From positions 1 through 12,567 of the forward strand of contig JAGKTU010000065.1 of the NCBI GenBank assembly GCA_021153265.1: DNA of 12,567 nt. The letters run 5' to 3'. Both the position numbers and the translations under genes were made by a program. The notes under the pieces are model-generated. The model was not told the DNA's origin. It saw nothing but the letters and a program-made list of their open reading frames with translations, and made no database searches. Origin of the DNA: Clostridia bacterium. Lineage in GTDB: Bacteria; Bacillota; Clostridia; Oscillospirales; Oscillospiraceae. Position 1 is the stretch's first letter. Each line of letters opens with the position of its first letter. Below are positions 7,939 to 12,567 of the stretch, piece by piece.

Positions 7939-8163
7939 ATGAAATATAGAAATTCCGTGTGGCTTGTTCTGGCGCTGAGTTTCATTCTCGGCTCCCACAA
8001 TGGCTATGTCGCCCTTTGGGAGGACGACGACCCGGAACCCAAAGAAGTATTCCCCTACAAGGTATCCTCCCTGCCCGAGGCGGATCAGAAGCGGCTGGAG
8101 CAGGGTATCCGCCTGAAAAACCGCAGGGAACTCATTGAATTGGTAGAGGATTATTTATCCTGA
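7939..8163 (+). CDS. Small membrane-anchored or secreted protein resembling the BofC C-terminal domain
   Basis: A 74-residue protein. Residues 5-20 are hydrophobic (VWLVLALSFILG) after a short basic N-terminus, so it is either exported or held by one N-terminal helix. The rest, VALWEDDDPEPKEVFPYKVSSLPEADQKRLEQGI followed by RELIELVEDYLS, resembles the small domain at the C-terminus of BofC, a forespore protein that restrains sigma-K activation in Bacillus. That likeness is from memory of the pattern (leucine-proline, acidic, GI, then an ELxxLxEDY end) and is not proven. The ATG at 7939 is preceded by AAGGAGG with 8 nt spacing, which makes the gene itself convincing. It is divergent from the PBP. 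I see no clear sigma-A promoter; a sporulation sigma factor is possible but unproven. Confidence 0.72.
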   Translation: MKYRNSVWLVLALSFILGSHNGYVALWEDDDPEPKEVFPYKVSSLPEADQKRLEQGIRLKNRRELIELVEDYLS

Positions 8164-8184
8164 CCAAAGCATCGCGATTCCCTC

Positions 8185-8213
8185 TTGATTTTCTCGCCGC
8201 GAGACTGTAGAAT
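8185..8213 (+). promoter_or_regulatory. Putative sigma-A promoter for the DUF1292 gene, with an inverted repeat in its spacer
   Basis: TTGATT (8185-8190), 17 nt, TAGAAT (8208-8213). The spacer holds a TCTCG-CCG-CGAGA inverted repeat (8192-8204). The leader to the DUF1292 ATG is about 30 nt. The downstream 6S-like RNA could also be served by this promoter through read-through. Confidence 0.7.
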
Positions 8214-8250
8214 AGAGCCATGAAATTCAGGATCAAACGGAGGAACCAAC

Positions 8251-8526
8251 ATGGCAGACGAATACGGCTCTGATTTTCTCACCATCGTCGATGAGGATGG
8301 CAACGAATACGAACTGGAAGTTCTGACCACCCTGGAGTGGAACGGCAGCAGCTACATGGCTGTGATCCCCGCGTCCGCCGGTGATGATGAAGAACCGGAA
8401 GTGAGCATTCTCAAGTCCGTGGAAGAGGACGGCGAGAGCATCCTCTGTGCCATCGAGGACGAACAGGAGCTTCAGGATGTGTACGACCAGATCATGGAGC
8501 TGCTGTACGAGGAAGAGGAAGAATAA
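8251..8526 (+). CDS. DUF1292 family protein
   Basis: A 91-residue acidic cytoplasmic protein of the DUF1292 (YrzB-like) family, whose molecular function is not established. The family pattern is clear: an opening acidic stretch, FLTIVDEDGNEYELEVLTTLEWNGSSYMAVIPA, then a short acidic gap, EVSILKSVEEDGESILCAIEDEQELQDVYDQIMELL and an all-glutamate end. There is no signal peptide or membrane segment. GGAGG lies a few bases upstream of the ATG at 8251, and a good promoter precedes it. In many Firmicutes this family sits beside ruvX (yrrK); here ruvX is about 3 kb away on the other strand. That separation suggests that PrsA, the RNA and the TauE pair interrupt the usual cluster, though this is inference. 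Confidence 0.92.
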   Translation: MADEYGSDFLTIVDEDGNEYELEVLTTLEWNGSSYMAVIPASAGDDEEPEVSILKSVEEDGESILCAIEDEQELQDVYDQIMELLYEEEEE

Positions 8527-8535
8527 TCAACTTTT

Positions 8536-8757
8536 CCTGCTTGGTTCGTGGCGTGTCCTTTTGGACCCACATTTTTTAATCGGGACGTTAGACTTCCTGC
8601 CCGGTTTGCAGACCTCCCGCCTACGCTTCGACGATAGGTGGATGTTGGGAGCAGTTAAGGCCAGGAGCGGCATCCCACCTGCCATTTCGTGCAGGTCATA
8701 ATCGGATGCGACACGGCTAAAGCGGGTGCATGGGGAGCAGTTTGCTCCCCATGTTTT
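8536..8757 (+). ncRNA. ssrS: Candidate 6S RNA (SsrS), ending in an intrinsic terminator
   Basis: 6S RNA binds the sigma-A RNA polymerase holoenzyme and represses transcription in slow growth. No protein fits this stretch, but it folds into the 6S shape. A closing stem pairs CCTGCTT (8536-8542) with AAGCGGG (8720-8726), and CGTGTC (8552-8557) with GACACG (8710-8715). A large central bubble follows whose 3' strand carries a small hairpin, ACCTGC (8677-8682) with GCAGGT (8691-8696). The long apical arm pairs GGGA (8582-8585) with TCCC (8673-8676), CT-CCTG-CC (8593-8601, one bulge) with GGCCAGGAG (8659-8667), CTCCC (8614-8618) with GGGAG (8647-8651), and CCTA (8620-8623) with TAGG (8635-8638). 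The identification rests on this topology; no covariance search was run. Both ends are approximate. It starts within about 10 nt of the DUF1292 stop, so it may be processed from that transcript or driven by a promoter inside that gene. Confidence 0.72.
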
Positions 8758-8759
8758 TT
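8729..8759 (+). terminator. Rho-independent terminator of the 6S-like RNA
   Basis: An 11-bp perfect stem, CATGGGGAGCA with TGCTCCCCATG, a GTT loop, then a run of six T and a further T-rich stretch. It closes the DUF1292/6S unit and insulates the prsA promoter. Confidence 0.93.
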
Positions 8760-8840
8760 ATTTTTGCCTGTTTTTCGGCATAGGATAAGCAAGCAACCGT
8801 CAAAATTTGAAAAAATTTATAGATTTTCCACAGTTGCTAC

Positions 8841-8869
8841 TTGAAACGTCGGTCTAAATGGGTTATAAT
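8841..8869 (+). promoter_or_regulatory. Strong sigma-A promoter of the PrsA-like gene
   Basis: TTGAAA (8841-8846), 17 nt, perfect TATAAT (8864-8869). An A/T-rich stretch just upstream (about 8800-8825) could act as an UP element. The leader to the ATG at 8941 is about 65 nt. Confidence 0.88.
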
Positions 8870-8940
8870 ACCGGGGTCTATGCGTCGGAGTGCATCCAGC
8901 GCATGCTTACCACCTACGACAAATGAGAGGAATTGATATC

Positions 8941-10572
8941 ATGAGTGCATCCAGCAAGAAGAAGCTGCGCAACGAGCAGGCTGCAGAGAAGATGACCCAG
9001 CGGCAGTTGGCCGAGCAGAAAGAAGCCAAGAAGCTGAAGGGCTATACCATCGGTTTCTGCGCCATTCTCCTCGTTCTGCTGATCATTACCGTTTCTGTGC
9101 TGTCTTACCGCGCAGTCACCGGCACCGGTTTCCTTGAGCGCAATACCACTGCTGCCACCATCGGCAACCACAAGATCAGCCATGCAGAGCTGAACTACTA
9201 CTACATCGACGCCATCAACAACTTCACCACCCAGTACGGCAGCTACCTTTCCTTCTTCGGACTGGATGCAACGTTGCCTCTGGATCAGCAGGTGGAGAAC
9301 ACCGAGACCGGTGCCACTTGGGCTGATTACTTCATCGACACCGCTCTGAATAATGCTTCCAGCATCTACGCCATGACCGACGCCGCCAAGGCAGCCGGCT
9401 ACACCCTGACTGAAGAGGAAAAGGCCGAGATCACCAACACCATCGCCAATCTGGAGTTCACCGCCCTGACCCGCAACTTCCCCGATGCCGAGACTTACCT
9501 GAAGGCACTCTACGGCAACGGTGCCAACATGAAGACCTACCGCCAGTATCTGGAGAACAACATGCTGGCTCAGAGCTATTACACCCAGTATGCCCAGTCC
9601 CTGACCTACGACGATGCCGCCCTGCGCGCTGCCGAGGCCGGCAAGGAAGCTGAGTATAATAACTACACCTACAGCTACTATACCATCAACGTCGAAAGCT
9701 ACCTCCACAATGACGAGGAAGCCGATACCGCTGAGCATTCCCACTCCGCTGAGGATAAGGCCGCAGCCCAGAAGGCCGCTGAGGCCGACGCCAAGGCTCT
9801 GAGCGAGCAGACCATTGCTGATGCCGCAGCTTTCGACAAGGCCATCGCTGCAATGGAGAACCTCACCGGCAAGAGCACCCTGTGCGACGATTATGCCTAC
9901 AGCAGTGTCACCGCAGACTTCCAGTCCTGGGTCACCGACTCTGCCCGTAAGCCCGGCGATATGACCTATGTGGAAAAGAAGTCCACTTCCATCGATGAAA
10001 ACGGCGCCGAGGTCACCGAGGTCACCGGCTACTATGTAATCCTCTTCACCGCATGCAACGATAACAAGTATCCTCTGGTCAATGTTCGTCATATCCTTGT
10101 CTCCTACGAGGGTGGCACCACTGATGCCACCGGCAACACCGTCTACTCCCCCGAGGAGAAGCTGGCCGCCGAGGTCGAGGCCCGTAAGCTGCTGCAGTCT
10201 TGGGAGAAGGGTGAAAAGACCGAAGATGCTTTCTCCGCTCTGGCAAATCAGCACTCCGATGACGGCGACGGTACCACCGGCGGTCTGTACACCGATGTCT
10301 ATCCCGGTCAGATGGTGCCCCAGTTCAACGACTGGTGCTTCGACGAGAGCCGTAAGCCCGGCGACACCGGTATCGTCAATACCACCTACGGCAGCCATGT
10401 GATGTTCTACTCCGGCGATTCCGAGACTCTCTACCGTGATTACCTGATCCGCGAGGCAAAGCGTAGCGCCGATGTGGAAAGCTGGTATAACGAGCAGATC
10501 GCCAAGAATCCCATCACCAAAAAGAGCACCAAATATGTCGAGACCGGCCTGATCCTGAGCACCGGTTATTGA
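8941..10572 (+). CDS. Membrane-anchored PrsA/SurA-type peptidyl-prolyl isomerase (parvulin foldase)
   Basis: A 543-residue extracytoplasmic foldase. A charged N-terminus leads to one TM helix (about residues 35-57, GFCAILLVLLIITVSVLSY). There is no lipobox cysteine, so it is anchored by the helix, unlike the lipoprotein PrsA of Bacillus. A SurA_N-like helical region follows (about 70-240). A His/Asp/Glu/Ala-rich hinge lies near 255-295. The PpiC/parvulin domain runs from about 378 to 490, with VNVRHILVSYE, the GDGTTGGLYTDVYPGQMVPQFNDW core and YGSHVMFY at the end. The stretch 326-370 (FQSWVTDSARKPGD then GYYVILF) echoes the end of that domain, which suggests a degenerate first parvulin unit. 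Codon use is strongly biased, as in a highly expressed gene. I choose the ATG at 8941 because GAGAGG lies 10 nt upstream; an in-frame ATG at 8923 is possible. It has its own promoter and terminator. Confidence 0.9.
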   Translation: MSASSKKKLRNEQAAEKMTQRQLAEQKEAKKLKGYTIGFCAILLVLLIITVSVLSYRAVTGTGFLERNTTAATIGNHKISHAELNYYYIDAINNFTTQYGSYLSFFGLDATLPLDQQVENTETGATWADYFIDTALNNASSIYAMTDAAKAAGYTLTEEEKAEITNTIANLEFTALTRNFPDAETYLKALYGNGANMKTYRQYLENNMLAQSYYTQYAQSLTYDDAALRAAEAGKEAEYNNYTYSYYTINVESYLHNDEEADTAEHSHSAEDKAAAQKAAEADAKALSEQTIADAAAFDKAIAAMENLTGKSTLCDDYAYSSVTADFQSWVTDSARKPGDMTYVEKKSTSIDENGAEVTEVTGYYVILFTACNDNKYPLVNVRHILVSYEGGTTDATGNTVYSPEEKLAAEVEARKLLQSWEKGEKTEDAFSALANQHSDDGDGTTGGLYTDVYPGQMVPQFNDWCFDESRKPGDTGIVNTTYGSHVMFYSGDSETLYRDYLIREAKRSADVESWYNEQIAKNPITKKSTKYVETGLILSTGY

Positions 10573-10586
10573 TCCACATTTGAAAT

Positions 10587-10613
10587 GAGGGCTGCATGGC
10601 AGCCCTCTTTTTT
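10587..10613 (+). terminator. Rho-independent terminator of the PrsA-like gene
   Basis: A 9-bp stem, GAGGGCTGC with GCAGCCCTC, a 3-nt loop and six T residues, 15 nt after the stop codon. It makes the PrsA-like gene a monocistronic unit. Confidence 0.92.
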
Positions 10614-10630
10614 CGTATAGTTTCCCCTTC

Positions 10631-10649
10631 TGTGGTAAAGCTTTACACA
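10631..10649. repeat. Palindrome in front of the TauE/SafE pair
   Basis: TGTG-g-TAAAGCTTTA-CACA: a 12-bp perfect palindrome GTAAAGCTTTAC (10635-10646) with further partial symmetry outside it. It sits between the PrsA terminator and the ribosome binding site (10649-10655), touching the latter. It could be an operator. No good promoter is visible beside it. Confidence 0.5.
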
Positions 10650-10661
10650 GGAGGGATTTTT

Positions 10662-11021
10662 ATGCGTAAAACCAATCTGTTCCGCGCTGCCATCCCCGGC
10701 TTGCTGGCAGGCACAGTCAACGGTCTTCTGGGAGCCGGCGGCGGCATGGTGCTGGTTCCCCTGCTCACCGCCCTTGCCGTTACCGACGAAGATCAGCTTT
10801 TCCCATCCTCGGTGGCGATTATGCTGCCCATCTGTGTCATATCTCTGGGTGTCAGCTTTTTCTCTCAGTCCATTCCCATTATGGAGGCTCTCCCCTATCT
10901 GATTGGCAGTGCAGCCGGCGGGGTTGCGTCTGCTCATTGGGGACGAAGAATCCCAACCATCTGGCTTCACCGCCTTCTGGGCATTCTGATCCTGTGGGGA
11001 GGCATCCGATATCTATGTTAG
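10662..11021 (+). CDS. TauE/SafE (TSUP) family protein, N-terminal half-size subunit
   Basis: A 119-residue membrane protein, about half the usual length (around 250) of the sulfite/organosulfonate exporter TauE/SafE family. It carries the family glycine-rich first helix (GLLAGTVNGLLGAGGGMVLVPLL, about residues 13-35). Further helices lie near 48-68, 76-92 and 100-117. The ATG at 10662 is preceded by AGGAGGG with about 6 nt spacing. Its end overlaps the next gene by 7 bp (ATGTTAG). Together the two proteins rebuild a normal TauE with two repeats, so they probably form a heterodimer. The substrate is unknown. A frameshift of one gene is less likely because each half has its own start and ribosome binding site. 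Confidence 0.85.
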   Translation: MRKTNLFRAAIPGLLAGTVNGLLGAGGGMVLVPLLTALAVTDEDQLFPSSVAIMLPICVISLGVSFFSQSIPIMEALPYLIGSAAGGVASAHWGRRIPTIWLHRLLGILILWGGIRYLC

Positions 11022-11383
11022 TTTCCATTCTCATCGGAACTGCGCTTGGTTTTCTTGCCGGACTGGGTGTCGGCGGCGGTAGTCTGCTCATGCTCTGGCT
11101 CACAGCTGTTGTTTCCATGGACTATCTGACCGCCAGATGTATCAATCTCCTGTTCTTTCTCCCATGCGCCTGCATCAGCACCCTTATGCGGCATAAAAAC
11201 GGCTCTTTAGAGCTAAAAAAACTGTCTCCCTCCATCCTTTGCGGCTGTATTGCCGCTGCTCTTTGCTCATTTATCAGTTACCGCATGGAACTTACTCTGA
11301 TCAAAAAGCTTTTCGGCGGTCTGCTGGTCGCTACCGGACTTCGGGAAGTATTCTACAAACAAAAAAAACCGGGAGGGCATTAA
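11015..11383 (+). CDS. TauE/SafE (TSUP) family protein, C-terminal half-size subunit
   Basis: A 122-residue partner of the preceding gene. It repeats the same glycine-rich first helix pattern (IGTALGFLAGLGVGGGSLLMLWL, about residues 7-29), followed by hydrophobic segments near 43-57, 73-90 and 98-112 and a basic C-terminus. The ATG at 11015 lies inside the stop region of the upstream gene, with GGGGAGG 12 nt before it. That spacing is long, so translational coupling probably helps. The stop codon TAA (11381-11383) falls in the loop of the terminator hairpin. The two halves share the repeat origin seen inside full-length TauE proteins. Confidence 0.83.
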   Translation: MLVSILIGTALGFLAGLGVGGGSLLMLWLTAVVSMDYLTARCINLLFFLPCACISTLMRHKNGSLELKKLSPSILCGCIAAALCSFISYRMELTLIKKLFGGLLVATGLREVFYKQKKPGGH

Positions 11384-11397
11384 TCCCTCCCGGTTTT
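11365..11397. terminator. Bidirectional terminator between the TauE/SafE pair and ruvX
   Basis: A 9-bp GC-rich core, CCGGGAGGG with CCCTCCCGG, flanked by AAAA/TTTT pairs and with the loop CATTAAT. Read leftward (for ruvX) it is followed by eight T; read rightward (for the TauE pair) by four T. It serves both converging units and is stronger leftward. Confidence 0.9.
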
Positions 11398-11403
11398 GTG
11401 TAC

Positions 11404-11820
11404 TTAACGCTTGCGGAAATTCAGATAACCTTCCAGAATCAGCGATGCTGCCACCGCATCCACGGTATTCTTCCGTTTCTTGCCGTGGTAATTGTGCTGA
11501 GACAGAATATTGTGTGCCTCCACTGTGGTCCGCCGCTCATCCCACATGGTCACCGGCAATCCGGTAGCCTCTTTCAGCAGATCCGCAAACTCCCGGCACA
11601 GCTCCGCCCGAACGCCCTCTGTGCCGTCCATGTTCTTGGGCAGCCCAACCACAATCTCCCCCACCAGATTGTCCTTACAGAGCTTGACAATATCTGCAAT
11701 GGCTTTCTCCCGGTTGCGGCTGGGGACAACCATAGTCGAGCCCACAATGCTGCACATCAGATCGGAAATCGCAATGCCCGTTCGGGCATCGCCGTAGTCC
11801 ACACCCATAATTTTCTTCAT
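11404..11820 (-). CDS. ruvX: RuvX/YqgF family Holliday junction resolvase-like protein
   Basis: A 138-residue RNase H-fold nuclease of the YqgF/RuvX family, implicated in 16S rRNA 5' processing and/or Holliday junction resolution. The motifs are intact: GVDYGDARTGIAISD with D8, VVGLPKNMDGTEG (58-70), MWDERRTTVEA (92-102) with D94 and E95, and the closing DAVAASLILEGYL with D121. Length is normal for the family. The ATG at 11818-11820 has an AGAGGT-type site upstream, and a -10 box lies just before it. A second ATG (codon 5) is possible but would shorten the conserved start. The gene faces the TauE pair across a shared terminator. Confidence 0.95.
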   Translation of the reverse strand: MKKIMGVDYGDARTGIAISDLMCSIVGSTMVVPSRNREKAIADIVKLCKDNLVGEIVVGLPKNMDGTEGVRAELCREFADLLKEATGLPVTMWDERRTTVEAHNILSQHNYHGKKRKNTVDAVAASLILEGYLNFRKR

Positions 11821-11849
11821 AAGCGTTACCTCTTGCGTATTTTTTCTAC

Positions 11850-11878
11850 ATTATAATATACTTCTGCGCAAAAAGGAA
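11850..11878 (-). promoter_or_regulatory. Putative promoter of ruvX
   Basis: On the minus strand, a perfect TATAAT -10 box (11850-11855), with a poor -35 TTCCTT 17 nt upstream (11873-11878). It is 20 nt after the end of the truncated TspO gene. Only the -10 is convincing. Confidence 0.45.
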
Positions 11879-11898
11879 GTCCCAATTCTGTTCAGCCG

Positions 11899-12225
11899 CT
11901 AGATCAGCGCAAACCCATACGCCCCGGCGTTGAAGAAGATGGGTGACCAGAAAAAGTTCACCACAAGCTGAACAATAAACAGATTCAACCCCCGGCTCCG
12001 CTCCCGGGAATGTTCCGCCAGCCAGATTCGTGCCGCCCCGATACCCATCAGCGCATACAAAATCGGCCACACCACTCCGAACACCCACCCCGGCGGCGCC
12101 AGCGGCGGGCGAATGATCGTTTCCATATAAACATCCATTCCAGGCGAGGAAATCCATGCGGAAAGCGCACCCACAGCCTCACCCAAGACGATCCAGAACC
12201 CATATATCCATGCAGTTTTCTTCAT
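11899..12225 (-). CDS. tspO: TspO/MBR family protein, C-terminally truncated
   Basis: TspO is a five-helix membrane protein that binds porphyrins and related ligands. The 108-residue product has the family signature PPLAPPGWVFGVVWPILYALMGIGAARIW (about residues 40-68) and NFFWSPIFF (90-98). It then stops at AYGFALI, where family members of about 155-160 residues continue with the rest of helix four and helix five. The sequence after the TAG (11899-11901) does not encode the missing helices in any minus-strand frame before the ruvX promoter. This is therefore a deletion or early end rather than a simple point stop. The ATG at 12223-12225 has GAGGTG a few bases upstream. Whether the product folds or the gene is decaying cannot be settled from sequence alone. 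Confidence 0.8.
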   Translation of the reverse strand: MKKTAWIYGFWIVLGEAVGALSAWISSPGMDVYMETIIRPPLAPPGWVFGVVWPILYALMGIGAARIWLAEHSRERSRGLNLFIVQLVVNFFWSPIFFNAGAYGFALI

Positions 12226-12325
12226 GCAATCACCTCGTCTGAAGTATATGTTTTTGCGTTTGCTCCCTATTACCGAAAATCTCTGTATCTATGTAAAAAT
12301 CCACGAATTTTTGCTAAAAAAGTTG

Positions 12326-12354
12326 TTGACATCTACACCCCCCTATGGTATGAT
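12326..12354 (+). promoter_or_regulatory. Near-consensus sigma-A promoter of rpmG
   Basis: Perfect TTGACA (12326-12331), 17 nt, TATGAT (12349-12354), with an A/T-rich stretch upstream (about 12280-12320). It fits a strongly expressed ribosomal-protein unit. The leader to the rpmG start is about 125 nt. Confidence 0.9.
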
Positions 12355-12360
12355 GTCTTT

Positions 12361-12470
12361 ACCTGTGAAAAAGGGCTATTTTTTTGCGGCCATTTTTCAG
12401 CCCCGGGCGGTTTGTAGTTAACCGCTTCCTAAATTTTTTACTGGGCGGGGTGATACAGGGAGGCAATTTT
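12361..12470 (+). other. Long 5' leader of rpmG with a small hairpin
   Basis: About 110 nt between the promoter and the ribosome binding site. It contains GCGGTT (12407-12412) paired with AACCGC (12420-12425), followed by an A/T-rich stretch, and a possible larger pairing GGGCT with AGCCC. I recognise no known riboswitch or ribosomal-protein leader. Confidence 0.4.
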
Positions 12471-12484
12471 AAGGAGGTGCCGTT

Positions 12485-12567
12485 ATGCGCGTTAAAGTCA
12501 CTTTGAGATGCTCTGAGTGCAAGCAGAGAAACTACAACACCATGAAGAACAAGAAGAATGACCCCGA
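12485..12567 (+). CDS. rpmG: 50S ribosomal protein bL33 (partial, first 27 residues)
   Basis: The opening MRVKVTLRCSECKQRNYNT followed by a lysine-rich stretch is the bL33 pattern, with the first CxxC zinc pair at C9 and C12. The second CxxC is outside the window. An ideal AAGGAGG ribosome binding site (12471-12477) lies 7 nt before the ATG. Presence of the CxxC pair marks the zinc-binding (C+) form, as far as the partial sequence shows. In Clostridia this gene is usually followed by secE, nusG and the L11/L1 genes, but none of those is visible here. Confidence 0.92.
   Translation, partial: MRVKVTLRCSECKQRNYNTMKNKKNDP

Noticed and set aside
8447..8701. An 84-codon frame running from inside DUF1292 into the RNA region
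   Set aside because: It has an Arg/Ser/Cys-rich unlikely composition, starts out of frame inside a real gene and covers the structured RNA.
8536..8757. Signal recognition particle RNA, tmRNA, RNase P RNA or a T-box in the structured region
   Set aside because: I find no SRP helix-8 motif, no CCA-ended tRNA-like domain, no RNase P core and no T-box sequence. The single long arm with a central bubble fits 6S RNA better.
8914..10398. A 494-codon open frame on the minus strand, antisense to the PrsA-like gene
   Set aside because: Its low-complexity Gly/Val/Leu composition is what the reverse of a strongly codon-biased Ala/Asp/Thr/Asn-rich gene gives. The promoter, ribosome binding site and terminator all belong to the plus strand.
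11846..12157. An alternative minus-strand frame of 103 codons overlapping the TspO gene, extending toward ruvX
   Set aside because: It is a shadow frame with Gly/Ala/Val-rich, non-family sequence. It does not supply the missing TspO helices.

Overview
The window looks like a stretch of a Gram-positive Clostridia chromosome, probably Oscillospirales/Oscillospiraceae. The signs are a ClpE-type unfoldase with an N-terminal zinc finger, a Firmicutes-style ecfA1-ecfA2-ecfT-truA cluster, strong AGGAGG-type ribosome binding sites, consensus sigma-A promoters (TTGACA-N17-TATGAT and similar) and a moderately GC-rich base composition. The genus is inference. Most of it is core housekeeping DNA. I see no insertion sequence, phage, CRISPR array or defence locus.

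Layout. Positions 1-7757 form one leftward block of closely spaced genes. Reading along the minus strand from its promoter near 7848-7876, these are a class A penicillin-binding protein, a class I SAM-dependent methyltransferase, ecfA1, ecfA2, ecfT, truA and a clpE-like gene cut by the left edge. Most gaps are about 8-31 nt, and ecfA2 and ecfT overlap in ATGCTTAA. This is probably one operon, with a slightly larger gap (68 nt) before clpE. Divergently (rightward) lie a small signal/TM-anchored protein that resembles the BofC C-terminal domain, a DUF1292 gene with a clear promoter, a structured RNA that folds like 6S RNA (ssrS) and ends in a strong terminator, and a membrane-anchored PrsA-type foldase with its own promoter and terminator. 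These are followed by two overlapping half-size TauE/SafE genes. They converge on a leftward pair, ruvX and a C-terminally truncated TspO gene, across a shared bidirectional terminator. The right edge opens the rpmG (bL33) gene behind a near-consensus promoter.

How the genes fit together. Several concern the envelope and extracytoplasmic protein quality: the PBP makes peptidoglycan, PrsA folds secreted proteins, and the BofC-like protein may act at the membrane. Others serve translation and RNA: TruA, the rRNA-type methyltransferase, bL33 and 6S RNA. EcfA1/A2/T form the shared energising module for vitamin and metal uptake; no substrate-binding S component lies in the window.

The points most worth a second look are a cysteine (zinc-ribbon-like) insert between the two catalytic domains of the PBP, a split TauE/SafE transporter, a TspO that stops about 45-50 residues early, a PrsA that appears to hold a degenerate second parvulin unit, the 6S RNA candidate, and several inverted repeats at promoters. 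Nothing here is clearly a new multi-gene system.
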